A stretch of 64,000 bases of DNA from Posidonia oceanica (taxonomy: Eukaryota; Streptophyta; Magnoliopsida; Alismatales; Posidoniaceae), in the NCBI GenBank assembly GCA_037176725.1, contig JAZBRS010000026.1:104701501-104765500 (forward strand), in the 5' to 3' direction. Under the pieces are notes generated by a model. That model had not been told where the DNA came from. It made no database searches and saw nothing but the letters and a program-made list of their open reading frames with translations. Below, in pieces: positions 21,801-33,299 of this stretch. Every line of letters begins with the position of its first letter. The stretch's first letter is position 1. Made by a program: the position numbers and the translations under genes.

Positions 21801-24204
21801 TTTATTTATTTGCTTTCGGGTCCAGCCACAGTTTAAGTTTGATTTAATTCTGAATAAAAACCATATAACGTTGCATGAAAAATCTGTAGTTTCTTCTATT
21901 TGCGTGCTAGTCCTCTGCAGTTCAAAGCTATTTAGTTTTCTTTAGTTTTAGCCCAGTTATTTCTTTTATTTGCATGCTAGTCCTGCTGTAGTTTAAAATA
22001 CTTTACTGTCTCTTAGTTTTTAGCCCAGTAGTTTATTTATTTTGCATCTAGGTCCTATGGTTGTTAAATGTCATTTAAATGCATGCTTTTACCTTATTAC
22101 ATTACTCTTAAGTCCTGCTGTTTATTTTATTTGTAAATCAGTCCTCTGTTCAGTTGTTAGATTTATTTAATTTCATATTTTACCATATTGCATTGCACTT
22201 TTATCCTGTTTTATTTTATTATTGCTTTCTAGTCCTCTGCATGTTAGAAAAATCATTTAATTGCATACTTTACCATATTAAATTGCATGTTAGCCCCTGC
22301 ATGTTTTTAAATTGCATTTTAGTCCACAGCATGCATTCACAGCATTCATTTAAATTGCATTTTTTCCATATTGCATTGCATTTCAGACCCTGCATTTTAT
22401 TGCATTTGCATTTAGGTCCTTAGTCCATTCATATTTCATTTAATCCCTTTTAAAACCTTATTGCATTATTAAAAAACCCAGAAACTTGTTTTTATTACAC
22501 TCAGACCCCTAGGTTTTCAAAATCATTGCATTTAGGTCCCTAGGTTTGCATTTTAGTCACATTTAGGTCATTTGTCCTGCATTTTTGCATGTATTGAACC
22601 CATACCTCACTGCACTTAGCATTTTAGCACACTTTCAAGCACTTTTAGCTCCCTTGTATGTGGGAGGCCCTGTTCTGCACACCCCTAGTACCTTTTTGCA
22701 CTTAGATCCCTTCTTTTCCTTGGTTCTTGGGTCTTCTGATCTTGAGGCCTGTGCAACGCCCGATCGAACCGCCGGATCTTCGCGACCAAGTTACCTGGAT
22801 CACCCTGGTGGAGCGGACTCCCATGCTGACCAAGTTTACCTCAGATCAGGCCTCAGATCTCCAAGGTAAGTCCTTCGGAACCACTGCATAGCACCTTGTT
22901 GCATATCACTTGCATTGCATGTATTGTTTTCACCCTGCGTTTTCCATGCATGTAGATTAGGACTTCCCCTCTTGCCTATCTACTCTATTTCCTCTTTTCT
23001 CGTACTCTTAGTGTCTTTGGGTTGAGTTTTCTTTGGATTCACTACTGATTGCAACCCTCTTCCCCCTTTTCCACGATCCGATTGCACCGCGAGCTTTTGG
23101 CAGCGCGCGAGACACATCGTGGGACGGTTTAGTGGGAAACAGTCATAAGATAGTGGTGATCCCTCTACTTGCTTTCTTTCCCCCTTGTAGGTCTTCACAC
23201 CTACATTGTGTGGTCCTTAAGCAGTGTTTGTTTTCACACTTACACCGCTTGCCTCTCCGTACTTGTTTTACTCTCCCCCTTTGCTTGTTTTTACATCTAC
23301 ATTGCGTGGCTTTTATGATGTTTTGTTTCCGCACCTGCATTGCTTGTTTCCCTTTGTTTCTTGCACCGTTTTGCGTGCTCGCTTTGTTTCTTGTACCGTT
23401 TTAAGTGTCCACTTTGTTTCTTGCACCGTTTGTCGTGCCTGCTTTGTTTCTTGCACCATTTTGCATGCCTGCTCCCTTTTCTCACACCGTTTTGCGTGTT
23501 TGACGTTGTTTTCCCTTACATGTCGCTCGCATTGCCTGGTTTTATCGATGTTTTGTTTTATCGCCTGCATTTGCATTTAGGGTAGTGATGCTTACTGCCT
23601 GGAGTTCTCACGAACCAGGGTTCGCCCGGTTCGGAACACAGACAGCGTTGCTGAGCGCTTAGATTGCACGTTTAATTCCTTACATGCATTCCATCACTTA
23701 GAGCACACTTATGAGCATCTAATTAGGCATTCATGGCACTTAGGCATTCAAAGTATGCATTTCCCTACGTATGCGAGCGTAAGCCTAGAAAGACCGATTC
23801 TCGGGCGTGTCGGGGGTGCCTAACACCTTCCCCGCACGTAACAGGAGTCCTTGCCCTTTCTCTTGGCCTGCAATGACCATATTGTCCTTATCCTAGGCAT
23901 GAGTCACATCATTTGCATTTCATTGCATCTCATTTCATTTGCATTGCATTGCATTGCATCTTTTGCTTGGTTTTGCGTGTTTATTCACGTATTTCCCCGA
24001 TTTTCCTTGTCTCCCGACTTCATAGACATGGTGGCAACTCTGATTTGTCTTATCTTCTTCTTTTCTTTCCTTTTTCCCTTTTTTAAGTGTTTTCGAGTTA
24101 AGTCTTCCTTCTCGGACACAGCCGCTAATGGTGAACTTGATTCTGATCGGTGCACGCGAGCTTTGGTAGTGTGCATGGACGATCTGAACACCGAGATTAC
24201 TACA
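18826..24204 (+). repeat. Element D 3' LTR (5.4 kb)
   Basis: Starts TGTAGATACCCCATTTTGAC and ends GGATTACTACA. In order: AAACCC-rich start (18880-19110), pyrimidine-rich stretch (19130-19430), A-rich stretch (19430-20040), a GC-rich and Pro/Ser-coding-like stretch (20090-21690), TTGCATTTAGGTCC periodic units (22020-22640), a splice-donor-like AAGGTAAGTCC (about 22865), a short 30-bp minisatellite, and the conserved late-LTR block (23786-23865). After 24204 the sequence is element B gag. No protein-coding gene is supported within it. Confidence 0.88.
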
Positions 24205-24668
24205 TCATCTGAGATTATTTCTTCATCCATGGCTTGATTGCCCCAGTCTTCATTTGATAGCGCTTGGCTGTCCCAGTCCTTTGTTATTAGCGGGTTGGGG
24301 ACCTCATCATCCTTGAATGCTATTATTTGATGATTAGGGAGGGAGTCATTGTAGATTTGCTGAGATGCCCCTGTTTGCTTCCTCTGTTTAGCTCTCTTTA
24401 CCAGGACGTCCCATTCGAATACGTCCGCCTCTACCATGTCATAGACTGCATCTCTGAAGGTCCAGCAGTCATCTATGTTGTGACCATGTCTTCTATGGAA
24501 TGGACAGTACTTGTTCTTGTCACAGTTCAGAGTTTCTGGCTTGGTTGGCGGGAGTTCAATTACTTTTGTGCTTCCTAGCTTTATGAACATATCCGCCAGG
24601 GTGACTGGTAGAGGAGAGTATTGGTCCCTCTTTCCCCCCTTAGGTGGCAGTAGCTGTGGAGGGGGGAC
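24205..24668 (-). pseudogene. Element B: gag C-terminal part
   Basis: Minus-strand coding sequence stranded between D and G. The open frame reads KGGKRDQYSPLPVTLAD, then a CX2HX4HX4C zinc-finger-like motif (CPFHRRHGHNIDDC, about 24505-24460), then TFRDAVYDMVE and an acidic tail to EEIISDD at the D junction. The last residues of the open frame (to 23985) come from the LTR of D. It continues across D into the first protease-like domain at 8710. The frame is intact in this piece. Upstream, gag is cut by the start of G near 24670. Confidence 0.75.
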
Positions 24669-24670
24669 AT

Positions 24671-25534
24671 TAAGGTAGCATCCTCAGCACTCGCAACTCT
24701 ACGCAGCTTGACTGCTTTGGGTGGCACCCGCAGTAGTGCGCGGTCAAGACCATTTTCTCGATTTCATGTGCCTGACGTCACACTGTATATATACTACATT
24801 TCACTGTATAACATCGCATCACATTGCATTCTCATTGCGCTGCTACTCCCTGTAGTCATTACACCAACTTCCGCATTCCACTTTCCCAGACATCACATGC
24901 TTAGGAAATCGAACCCTCGGTTTGCGCATTGCTTAAAGTGGTATCTTCAGCATTTCACGGCTTCCTTACAGCCAGCCAGCTTAAGATGACACCCGCTGTA
25001 GTGCACGGCCAGGATTGCTTCCTTGGCATTACGTGCCCAACATCGCATGCACATCCACAGCATTTTACTTTCAGCATTCTACTTTCAACCTTTTACTTTC
25101 AGCCGCTGCACTGCCTTCGCCTTAAGCAAAGCTTGGCGATTGGCACCCCCATGCTTGAGCGGTACACCACTCAGTGCACTTCGTCGTCTGGCCTTCCTAT
25201 CCGTATTGCCCAACGACCAACTGCATTGCATTTTTTCCGCCCCACTATCGCGTGCATGCATCACCCGCTTTCCCCCTAGTAGAGTACAACACAATGAGCA
25301 TTAGCGTAAGCATCACATCTGCATTAGCACCGTACACTAGTCTTTGCATTGGCACAGCATCCTAGTGTTCGCATGCATCTGCATTGCGGCAATGAGTCAT
25401 GATTTTTGGCGCATCCACCGAATAAATGGCTCATGCCCACAACAACATCGGCCTCCCACCAGTGTCAGGAGGGATGTCTTGTCAACCCTGAGCCACAGTC
25501 TCGCTACGCTTGACCTCGCTCATGGAGAGGAATC
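24671..25534 (+). other. Element G 3' internal region
   Basis: Non-coding end of an internal region, matching 18040-18825 of D and 53990-54573 of H: GTAGCATCCTCAGCACTCGC, CATCACCCGCTTTCCCCCTA, then GATGTCTTGTCAACCCTGAGC and a purine-rich GGAGAGGAATC before the LTR. No gene. Confidence 0.7.
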
Positions 25535-28132
25535 TATAGACACCCCAATCTGACGCCTAGTCGGTGGATTTCTTCGAAAGCTTGCTCAGATTGCGACACG
25601 GCGGACCCCCACCTCCAACCAAGACCAAACCCTCCAATCGAGACCAAACCCTCCAATCTAGACCTAAACTCCACCTAAAAACTCCACTTAAACTCCACCA
25701 AAACTCCACCTAAGCCTACCCAAACCTTACCTAAGCCTTAGCCTAAGTCCACCCAAAAGAGCACAATCAAAACATCCAAAATCCACTTCAGGTCGTTGGA
25801 CGTTGGATATGCCTGCGTCTTATGTAAGACGCAGGAGAAAATAGTGTTTAACACTGCCTACATCCTTGGGGCGTTGGACGCTGCCTTAGACCGCGTCCAA
25901 CGTTGGACGCTGCTATAGTACGCGTCCTACACACCGTGGCTGTAGACAGTTGCTCTGAGCTCCTCTGACACCCCCACGACTTTGCCCATGCCTCTGGCGA
26001 CCACCCACGACCTTGCTCCCATGCCGTCCTACCCTGCCACGACCTACCACCATGCCTTGCAACTACGCACGACTATCTTTAGCTTAATTTTTACATGTTC
26101 ATGATCGTTGATGCATGCTCTTGCTTATTTCATAACTAAATCTCAGTTTCCAATCGATTTGAATGCTCTTACATGATCTGAGGTGCCCCAAGGTGTTGAA
26201 CGCAGGAACTAGTGCGTCCAACGTAGGACGCTGCCAATCCTAGCGTCCAACACCTCTGTTCCTCTTTTTGCATATTTTTTCTGTCTCAGAGCATTTTAAT
26301 TACTTTCTGATCATATTACATGCAGCATACATCAGCATACACTCACTTCCATGCCATGCTTTGAATCCAGTGTTTTATTTCCTTTATTTCCATTTTAATC
26401 ATGTGTTATCAGTTTAAATCTTGTTCAGTTTGTTGGACACTGTGAGTACCTACGTCCAACGTTAGACGTAGTGCACTTCGCGTCCAACACTCTTGCTTGG
26501 CTTAACCCATTTCTGATGATTTGCCTCCTTGATCCTATGCATACTGGCTTCTGTTTTGATCATTTAGCATGATCTGTATGTCCCTTATTGTATCATTGCA
26601 TTTGCAACATGTTTACAAAAATATCTGGCATGCATTCTCTAAAAATCTAGCTTCAGGTGTTAGACGCTGAGGATCTCAACGTCCAACATTAGACGCTGGT
26701 GATCCTAGCGTCCAACACCTCAGGCATTTAAAATCCAATTTTGACGCCTATGTCTTGCCTCTGATTTCTTGTTTGCCTTAGCATAAATTTTCTCGCATGA
26801 TTACCCATCCATGGTTTTCATACATCATCAAAATCCTTAAATTTCAAAGCATGCATTAGCTTTCTGCAGAATCTAGTTTTAGCCTGTTGGATGCTAAGAA
26901 CCCTAGCGTCCAACACTTTAATCTGTTGCACTCTGCTTTTAAGCGCAGATTTCGATCCGAGCATTGTTTTTCACATCCGATCGCTTCCTGGGCATGCTCT
27001 AACACCCATGCATGCTGCTGCACCACTGTTTTAAGTTTTACACCATGCATCGCCCGTTTTCCCGTGGTTTTCGGCCTCGGCCTTGATTTCCATCGCATGT
27101 TGCTAGTCGCATTGCATGGTTTTACTCGTCGCTTTGATTTCTCGCCTGCATTGCATTTAAGGCAGTGATGTTTACTGCCGGAGTTCTTATGAACCAGGGC
27201 ACGCCCGGTTCAGAACACTGGCAGGACAACCTGGTCAGTTGCTACTCTTAGCGGCGACCCACATTGCAGTCCAGGCAGTGGGTTGTGCCGCTCGCTTGTC
27301 GCCTTCTCGCTTTGTTGATCGACTCACTTTAGTGCCATTTTTTAATCTTAGAGATGCTATCTTTATTGTTATGTCGCTAGTTTCGTCTTTCGTATGATTT
27401 TCTTAGCTTTCCTTGGTGATGATTGCCGCTGTGTTGGTAGCAGGAGATGTGCTCCATGTCGCCTATTCTATCGGCGACAGGCACTGCTGCCGCTCAGGCC
27501 GGCGACCCCCGTAGTGATCCAGGCTGTAGGCATAGCCACTCCCACTGTCGCCTCTTTGTTTTATTCGATTCCTTTGGTTTTAGTTTCTCTTTCCTCGTTC
27601 GTCTATCGCTTATTTTCGATTCTTTAACTTTAGTTAATTACTTTTAAACAAGGTTTGCTAAGCTTTGCATGGTTTATAATTGCATATTGCATACCGCCTT
27701 AGGGCGAATATAAACCGGCATTCATTTGCCAACATTTGCCACACAATAGCGGATCAGTTAAGAAAAACTAATTCCTTAGGCGTGTCAGAGGTGCCTTACA
27801 CCTTCCCCACATGTAACAGGAATCCTTACCCTTTCTCTGGACCGCATTGACTCTGTGTCACACATTTGGATTGGATTTTGCATGCTTTTGAAATGCATAG
27901 GTTTTCTTTGCATGTTCCTTATATGGTTTTCCAAGTTTTTCCGTTTTAATAAATTAGGTGGCTACTCCTTGTCTTTTCTTTTATTTTCCTTTTGCGTTCG
28001 CCTCTACTTTTTTCGGTGTTTTCGAGTCGAATATCCCTCCTCGGATCCACCTGCTAATAGTGACCTACTATCGGTCAGTGCATGCGAGCTTTGGCATCGT
28101 GCATGGACACGTCGATTTTCAGGGTTACTACA
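25535..28132 (+). repeat. Element G LTR (2.6 kb)
   Basis: Starts TATAGACACCCC (the usual TG is TA) and ends GGTTACTACA. Its first half differs from the LTRs of D and H and carries dispersed GTTGGACGC/GCGTCCAAC inverted modules (25794-26916). Its last 500 bases match the others, including the conserved late block (27768-27840). Confidence 0.8.
25794..26916 (+). repeat. Dispersed inverted-repeat modules in G LTR
   Basis: Six modules near 25794-25835, 25871-25930, 26191-26255, 26431-26492, 26655-26720 and 26885-26916. Most pair a GTTGGACGC-like half with GCGTCCAAC. The first includes a perfect 11-bp inverted repeat, CCTGCGTCTTA / TAAGACGCAGG, with a 2-base loop at 25812-25835. About 150-250 bases of unrelated sequence separate modules. 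Confidence 0.8.
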
Positions 28133-28133
28133 A

Positions 28134-28151
28134 TGGCGACTCCGCTAGGGA
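28134..28151 (+). other. Primer-binding site, element G
   Basis: TGGCGACTCCGCTAGGGA, one base after the LTR end; one mismatch to the form in H. Complementary to the 3' end of plant tRNA-Arg (family knowledge: Ogre/Tat elements use tRNA-Arg). Confidence 0.85.
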
Positions 28152-29367
28152 TACTAGACTCCGGCTTTCGTTTCCACTTTTTCGCTTTTTGTGTGGCTTG
28201 TTTCTTTGCTTAGCTTAGCATTTGTTGCCTTGTTTATTTACTTATCGCGTTATTCTTTATCCATTGCTTACATTAGCATTTGTTTACCTTATCTACTTAT
28301 TTATTGCTTTAATTCACGCACTTTCCTTATTTTAGCATTTGATTGCCTTGCTTGCATGATTATTGCATTAATCCATGCCTTTTGCCTGATGTTTAGGTTA
28401 TCTTACACAAGTATGCCATGTCACTTCACTAATACACATGCCATGCTTGTATGTCTTTTGATGTGCTGATTGTCTTTTATTTTCACATATCATGTGACAC
28501 AACACTAGCACATGCCATGCGCATGCCTTTTGCAATGATGTATAATGTTTGCCCGCCATGCTTGGATGATTTCTTCCCCTCTTGCACTAAGCCTAAGGAC
28601 AATTAGAGACTAATTGCTTCCCCCATGGCTAATTAAAAATGGTAAGTAAAAGCAATTCTAAGTACAACTAGAGATGTCAACACACCTTCATCCCCTTTGA
28701 GTTAATAAAACATGTAAGATAAAAAACTTTAATCATATTTGCATGAATGAGCATATAGGGCATGCATTTTCTCTTCTCTGAGTCCACCTACCAGTCTGAG
28801 AAGGACGGTCCCGATCACTTGTTCCATTGCTTTGGCGTGGGGCGAGTTGGTCGGTCCGTCCCTCCTTGTCAAGGGTCGTGTCGGTGCTAGTGGAGGGTAC
28901 AGCCCATGCTTCGGCAGGGTCGAAGCCACTAACGCACCACCCCATTACTACCTGAGCTTCGGCCAGGATTTAAGCGGGGGCCTACTTTTTCTAGCCAGAG
29001 TCGGTGACTCGTACACCTGTGAGTGTCCGAAGTAGACAACCTACTAGGACACACTAGATTGGTGAGAGAGAGCATGCTAGAGAGCATACATTTGCATGAA
29101 TGCCATTCATACCACAATTTAATACATTTGCATTTTACTTTCGGGTTTTAACGCCTATTCTTGTTTGTGTTGTGTTTCGTCGTAGAGAGGTCAGTGAGCG
29201 AGTTCCCTAGCTGGAGCTTGAGTCCTTTCTCTTACTGGCACCCCTGTTGCGACACTTGTTCCCGACCATCCTCTCCCGAGCTATCCGCCTTCGCGACAAT
29301 AGCTCCTCCTAGGATTCGTCCCCCTACTTTCCATCACAACCCTGTTCTCACTCGCTCTCAGTTAGCT
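28152..29367 (+). other. Element G leader
   Basis: Starts ACTAGACTCCGGCTTTCG as in D and H. The block 28755-29035 is conserved with D and H and encodes EATNAPPHYYLSFGQD in the same relative frame. A splice-acceptor-like TTTCGTCGTAG lies near 29180. Confidence 0.6.
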
Positions 29368-29867
29368 ATGGCCTAGTTCACCGACGAGCCTCTGATTTCT
29401 GTTGCCTTAGAGGGGATTTCCACTTCAGTCCCTCCGACTCTCGCTTCGACTCCCTCTATGCCCCTTGTGACACCAGGGTTTCACCCTCTGGTGCCTGGGG
29501 CACCCCAGCATGCTGTGGGGCATTGGCAGACCTACGCTCCTCCGGATCTGGTCACCGAGCCCATCTTGATGACCCCCACTTACACTCCAAAGATGCCTCT
29601 GACCCCTCAGTCCCTAGGCTATGTCGCTCTCGACATCCCTTCCACTGCGGCGACCTTTGCTATAGGATCCCTATCTTTTGGACAGTTTGTGTCCTTACCT
29701 TTTGGATCTGGTCCCCCGCCGGTACTGCACCTCAACATTCCCACTGATGGGTCCCCTGATGTGTAGTATCAGTACCTGATGGAGACTGCCCAGAGACTGC
29801 AGGGCATGGCTCTATTTGTTCGCCCTTCTTTCATTTTCGCTGCTCTTGAGGTCCCCCTGCTGCCTGC
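29368..29867 (+). pseudogene. Element G gag, N-terminal part
   Basis: Pro-rich N-terminus of gag, aligned with H. ATG at 29368 is followed by GCC and TAG (29374-29376), the same stop at codon 3 as in D. After the stop the frame is open (PLVTPGFHPLVPGAPQ...) to a TAG at 29764-29766, then continues with METAQRLQGMALFVRPS. It is cut by the LTR of element I at 29868. Confidence 0.7.
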
Positions 29868-32785
29868 TGTAGTAATCTTGAAATTCGGATCGTCCATGCA
29901 TGATGCCAAAGCTTGCGTGCACCGATCGGAAGTAGGTTCACTATATGCGGGTGAATCCAAGGAGAAAACTCGACTCAAAAACACCGAAAAGCAGAGACGA
30001 AAGCCAAAGAAAAATAAAGAAAAGACACAGAGTCGCCACCTAATTTATTAAAGCGGAAAAATTAGGAAAATCGTGGAAAGAATGTGCAGGGAAAAGCCAA
30101 TGCATTTTAGAAAGCATGCAAAGATAAATGCAAATGCATAACACAAGGTCACTACAGTCCAGAGAAAGGGCAAGGACTCCTGTTATACACGGGAAAGGTG
30201 TTAGGCACCCTCGACATGCCCAAGGAATCGGTCTTTCTTAACTGATCCGCAAAATATGGCAAATGTTGGTGTGAAACGCCGATTTATATTCGCCCTAAGG
30301 CGGCATGCAAGATGCAATTAATAAACCATGCAAAGCTTAGCAAACTTGTTTAAAAGCAATTAAATAAAGGTAAAGCATTGCAAACAGGCGATAAGCAAGC
30401 GAGAAGCAAAACAAAGGCAATGCCAGTCGAGTAAGCAAAACATGGCGGCAGAAGGAGGCTATGTCCACTGCTTGAGATGCTGTTGGAGTCGCCTACCACA
30501 GGGGCGACAGTGCCTGTCGCTGGTGGAGATGGCGGCAGAGAGCACTTCTCCTGCTACCTCGGACAATTGCAATCATCGCTAAGGAAAGCTATGCAAAACT
30601 TGAAATCGGCGATAAAAATTGTAAAGATGCATGCTATGAGGCAAGGCTAGCATAAAAGCAAGGCGGTCGACAAAGCGGGGCGACGACGAGCGAGCGGCGC
30701 AATCCTCTACCTGAACTGCAGCCAAGTCGCCACTGAAAGCAGCAACTGGCCTGGGTCGCCACTCTCAGTGGCGCTAGGACCAGTCGCCGGGCTCTCAGGC
30801 GACAGGGCCTTGCACAGTATTGCCAAGCAGGGACCTTTGCTGCAGAAAACAAGGCACGTGGACTATGCGAAATCAAGAACTAAGCATGCAGAAATACAGA
30901 GGGCATATCCACGATCAAAACCATGCAGTTGCTTGCAAAATGGCAATATGGGTCACGAGCTACGGTGGCCTAAAGTCCGACCGACGGGTAGCTGAAAATA
31001 TAGTTGAGTCGCCTGTGTGAGAGGCGGCCCAACTGGTAGTCCTTGGCCAAACATTGAAGCCAGATCTTGCACCCAAACCATGCAAGATTTGAAAACCAAT
31101 GATGCAAACATGCAGAGCAATGAACCACGATTACAATGAAACAAAAATCATGCAAATCGAAGGTCCAAGCAGCGAGATACACCGGTGCAAAGTCCGATCG
31201 GTGATCTGCTTAAGCTGCAGGTTAGTCGCTGCCTAAAGTGGCGTCACCTCTGCAAATCGGCAGATCAAACAGTGCACATTGGAGCCAAATCCCGCTCCAC
31301 ACACGATGCAAAATTAACAACTAAGCATGCAAATGTAAAGATCAAACAACCAGCAACGCAAGGAAACAAACAGCATGCAAAAAGGTGGCCTGGATCGCCC
31401 GAAGCATCAGTCCAAAGATCGGCTGACGGCAATTGTAGTTGCAGGTCAGTCGCCACTTGAAGCGGCGCTTGACCTAGCAGTCCAGTGGATGGACTTCAAC
31501 GGTGAACTGCGAGCTCTACGCAATATGGAAAAGGCCGTGGAGGATCGGAAAATGTCGGTGATGTTCCCACGAGTCCAGCCACACCTTCAGTGTGGGAAAC
31601 GGTGGCTTGGAGTGTTCCAACCACCTCCGCCTCTTTGCGCAGCCGTGGCTTGCCGGAGGCCGGCCGTGCGAGCGGCCAACGACCCGACAACTTGGCTGGG
31701 AAGCATCGCGGGGGCGAGGGGAATGCGAGGGAATGCTTGCGAGCTGAGAAGAGGGACAGGCATCCCTTTTCCCGCACTCGCCGGTGGATGGCCGGTGTTG
31801 CCATGCCTCCTCGGTCGTTGGCACAGCCGAGGGCGCAAGGAGGGATGCGGCCTATGCGGCTGCAAAGGGAGGAAGTCCGGGAACATTCCCAGATCCTCAA
31901 ATAGGCAATGGGGTTTAGGTATCGACCTCAAATGCTCGCTGGAGTTGGCGGACGGGAGGTGGAAGAAGCTTGTCGGTGATGGGTTTGATGGGCAATTGCG
32001 GGCGCAGAAGGGCTTGGGATTGCTTAAGGAAAGTGGGGATCGCACAAGGAAGCAAGGGGGGATGCACTGGAGCTCTCAGATTGCAATTGCGGTTGCTGTG
32101 CGAGTGAGTGCGGTGGTTCGAAGTGGCAGTGGAGAGTTGGGTTTTGATCAAACGGCTGGCTCGCGGCGTAAGGAAGAAGGGGCAGTGAGATGCCGTGAGA
32201 GCGGGTTCTACGTTGGTGTTCGCAAGGGAGTAAGTGGCGAGGGTGACGGCGAGTAAGTGCGGCCATGCAAGGATGACGAAGTCGTCGTTTGCAGGCGGCC
32301 GGCGAAGGCGGTGGAAGGTTGCTGTGAGTGCAGGTGGGTTTGGCAAGAAGGTGACCGGTGGCAGAGGAGTTAGTGGAGTTTGGTGGCTAGTGGGTGGCCG
32401 GGATTGGGCAAGTAAGTGGCCGAAAGGGACGGGCGATGAGTGGAGGCGGTGACCGGGAACGGCCGAGGCGGTGAGCTTGGGCGGTGGTTCTGAGTTGGAG
32501 GTCAATCGCCTGCTGCAGTGGCACCTGACTCAGTCGCCGCTTGAGGGCACGACCAGGTTCAGTAGCCTGTGCATGCGGCGCCTAAACATGCCACTCAGAA
32601 GCTGGGCTGCAAATGGGCTTGGGCTTGGGCTCAAATGCTAAGGCTGAAATTGGAAAGGAAAATACGTGATTTTGGGTTGGCTTTGAGTTTGGAATTGGGT
32701 GATTTTGAAATGGACTTTGCTGTGCCACAACAAACAAATCTCTGGCAATTTCCCCACAAAAGCCTGCCAAAATGGGGTGTCTACA
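29868..32785 (-). repeat. Element I 3' LTR (2.9 kb)
   Basis: On the minus strand it starts TGTAGACACCCCATTTTGGC (32785) and ends AAGATTACTACA (29868). It contains the conserved late block (30240-30160) and many AGTCGCC...GGCGAC modules (30478-30540, 30723-30809, 31008-31036, 31219-31248, 31444-31474, 32500-32556). Open frames up to 293 residues in the GC-rich part show no known domain and are not called as genes. Confidence 0.8.
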
Positions 32786-33299
32786 GATGCCCCTCCCTGA
32801 GCGAGGTCAAGCGAAGCAAGACCGTGGCTTAGGGTTGACAAGACACCCCACCCGACACCGGCAAGAGCACAGAGGCCAACGGCGTGAGTCATTTATTTGG
32901 CGAATGCACCGAAAATCATGACTCACCGCCGCAAGCGAAATGCAGGTGCAGATGCGAATGCTGATGCCAATGCCAATGCAATGCGATGCTAATGCAATGC
33001 GATGCTAATACAGAGAAGCAAGCTGGCGGTTAGTCCAAACTTGCGCAAAAAGCAGTGCCGGACAAGACTGATGTGCTTGTCGTCCGAGTAGTTAGGGCTA
33101 TCGATCCGAAAAGGGAGCAAATAAAGTAGTTTGTCCTCGCCCAAGAAAGCAAGCAAGCGGCCAGAGCCGCGCAAAAAGGGCAGGATTCCAAGAACGCGCA
33201 AGGGAAGAGAGGCATCTCTTCCTGCCGAACTGGAAGGCAAGCAAGAAAGCAAGAAAAAGGAGGGCAAGCGGGGCTTCATCTGCCCAGAGTGAAGTTACG
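32786..33299 (-). other. Element I 3' internal end
   Basis: Non-coding. On the minus strand it ends with a purine tract (AGGGAGGGGCATC) before the LTR and contains CGCTTGACCTCGCTCAGG as in D and H. A GCATTGCATTGGCAT-type short repeat is near 32940-33010. Confidence 0.65.

Larger units (their letters stand above)
8711..24204 (+). mobile_element. Element D: giant gag-only LTR retrotransposon
   Basis: Plus-strand Tat/Ogre-like element inserted in element B. It has a truncated 5' LTR (8711-10881), a tRNA-Arg primer site repeated four times, a leader, a broken gag (12489-14937), a long repeat-filled 3' region, a purine tract and a full 5.4-kb 3' LTR (18826-24204). No pol domain is present between gag and the 3' LTR, so it is non-autonomous. 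The first 3.2 kb of the 5' LTR is missing: element B sequence joins directly to the position matching 22005 in the 3' LTR. For this reason the target duplication cannot be checked (candidate TCATC, 24205-24209). Confidence 0.85.
24671..29867 (+). mobile_element. Element G: internal-LTR-internal fragment
   Basis: A plus-strand gag-only family member, incomplete at both ends. It has the end of an internal region (24671-25534), one LTR (25535-28132), then a primer site, leader and gag start (28133-29867). An LTR with internal sequence on both sides suggests recombination between tandem copies or loss of the flanking LTRs. Its right part is cut by the LTR of element I at 29868. Confidence 0.75.

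Noticed and set aside
31375..32256. 293-residue open frame on the plus strand
   Set aside because: It lies antisense within the GC-rich part of the LTR of element I; the overlapping opposite frames are equally long and no domain is recognisable.
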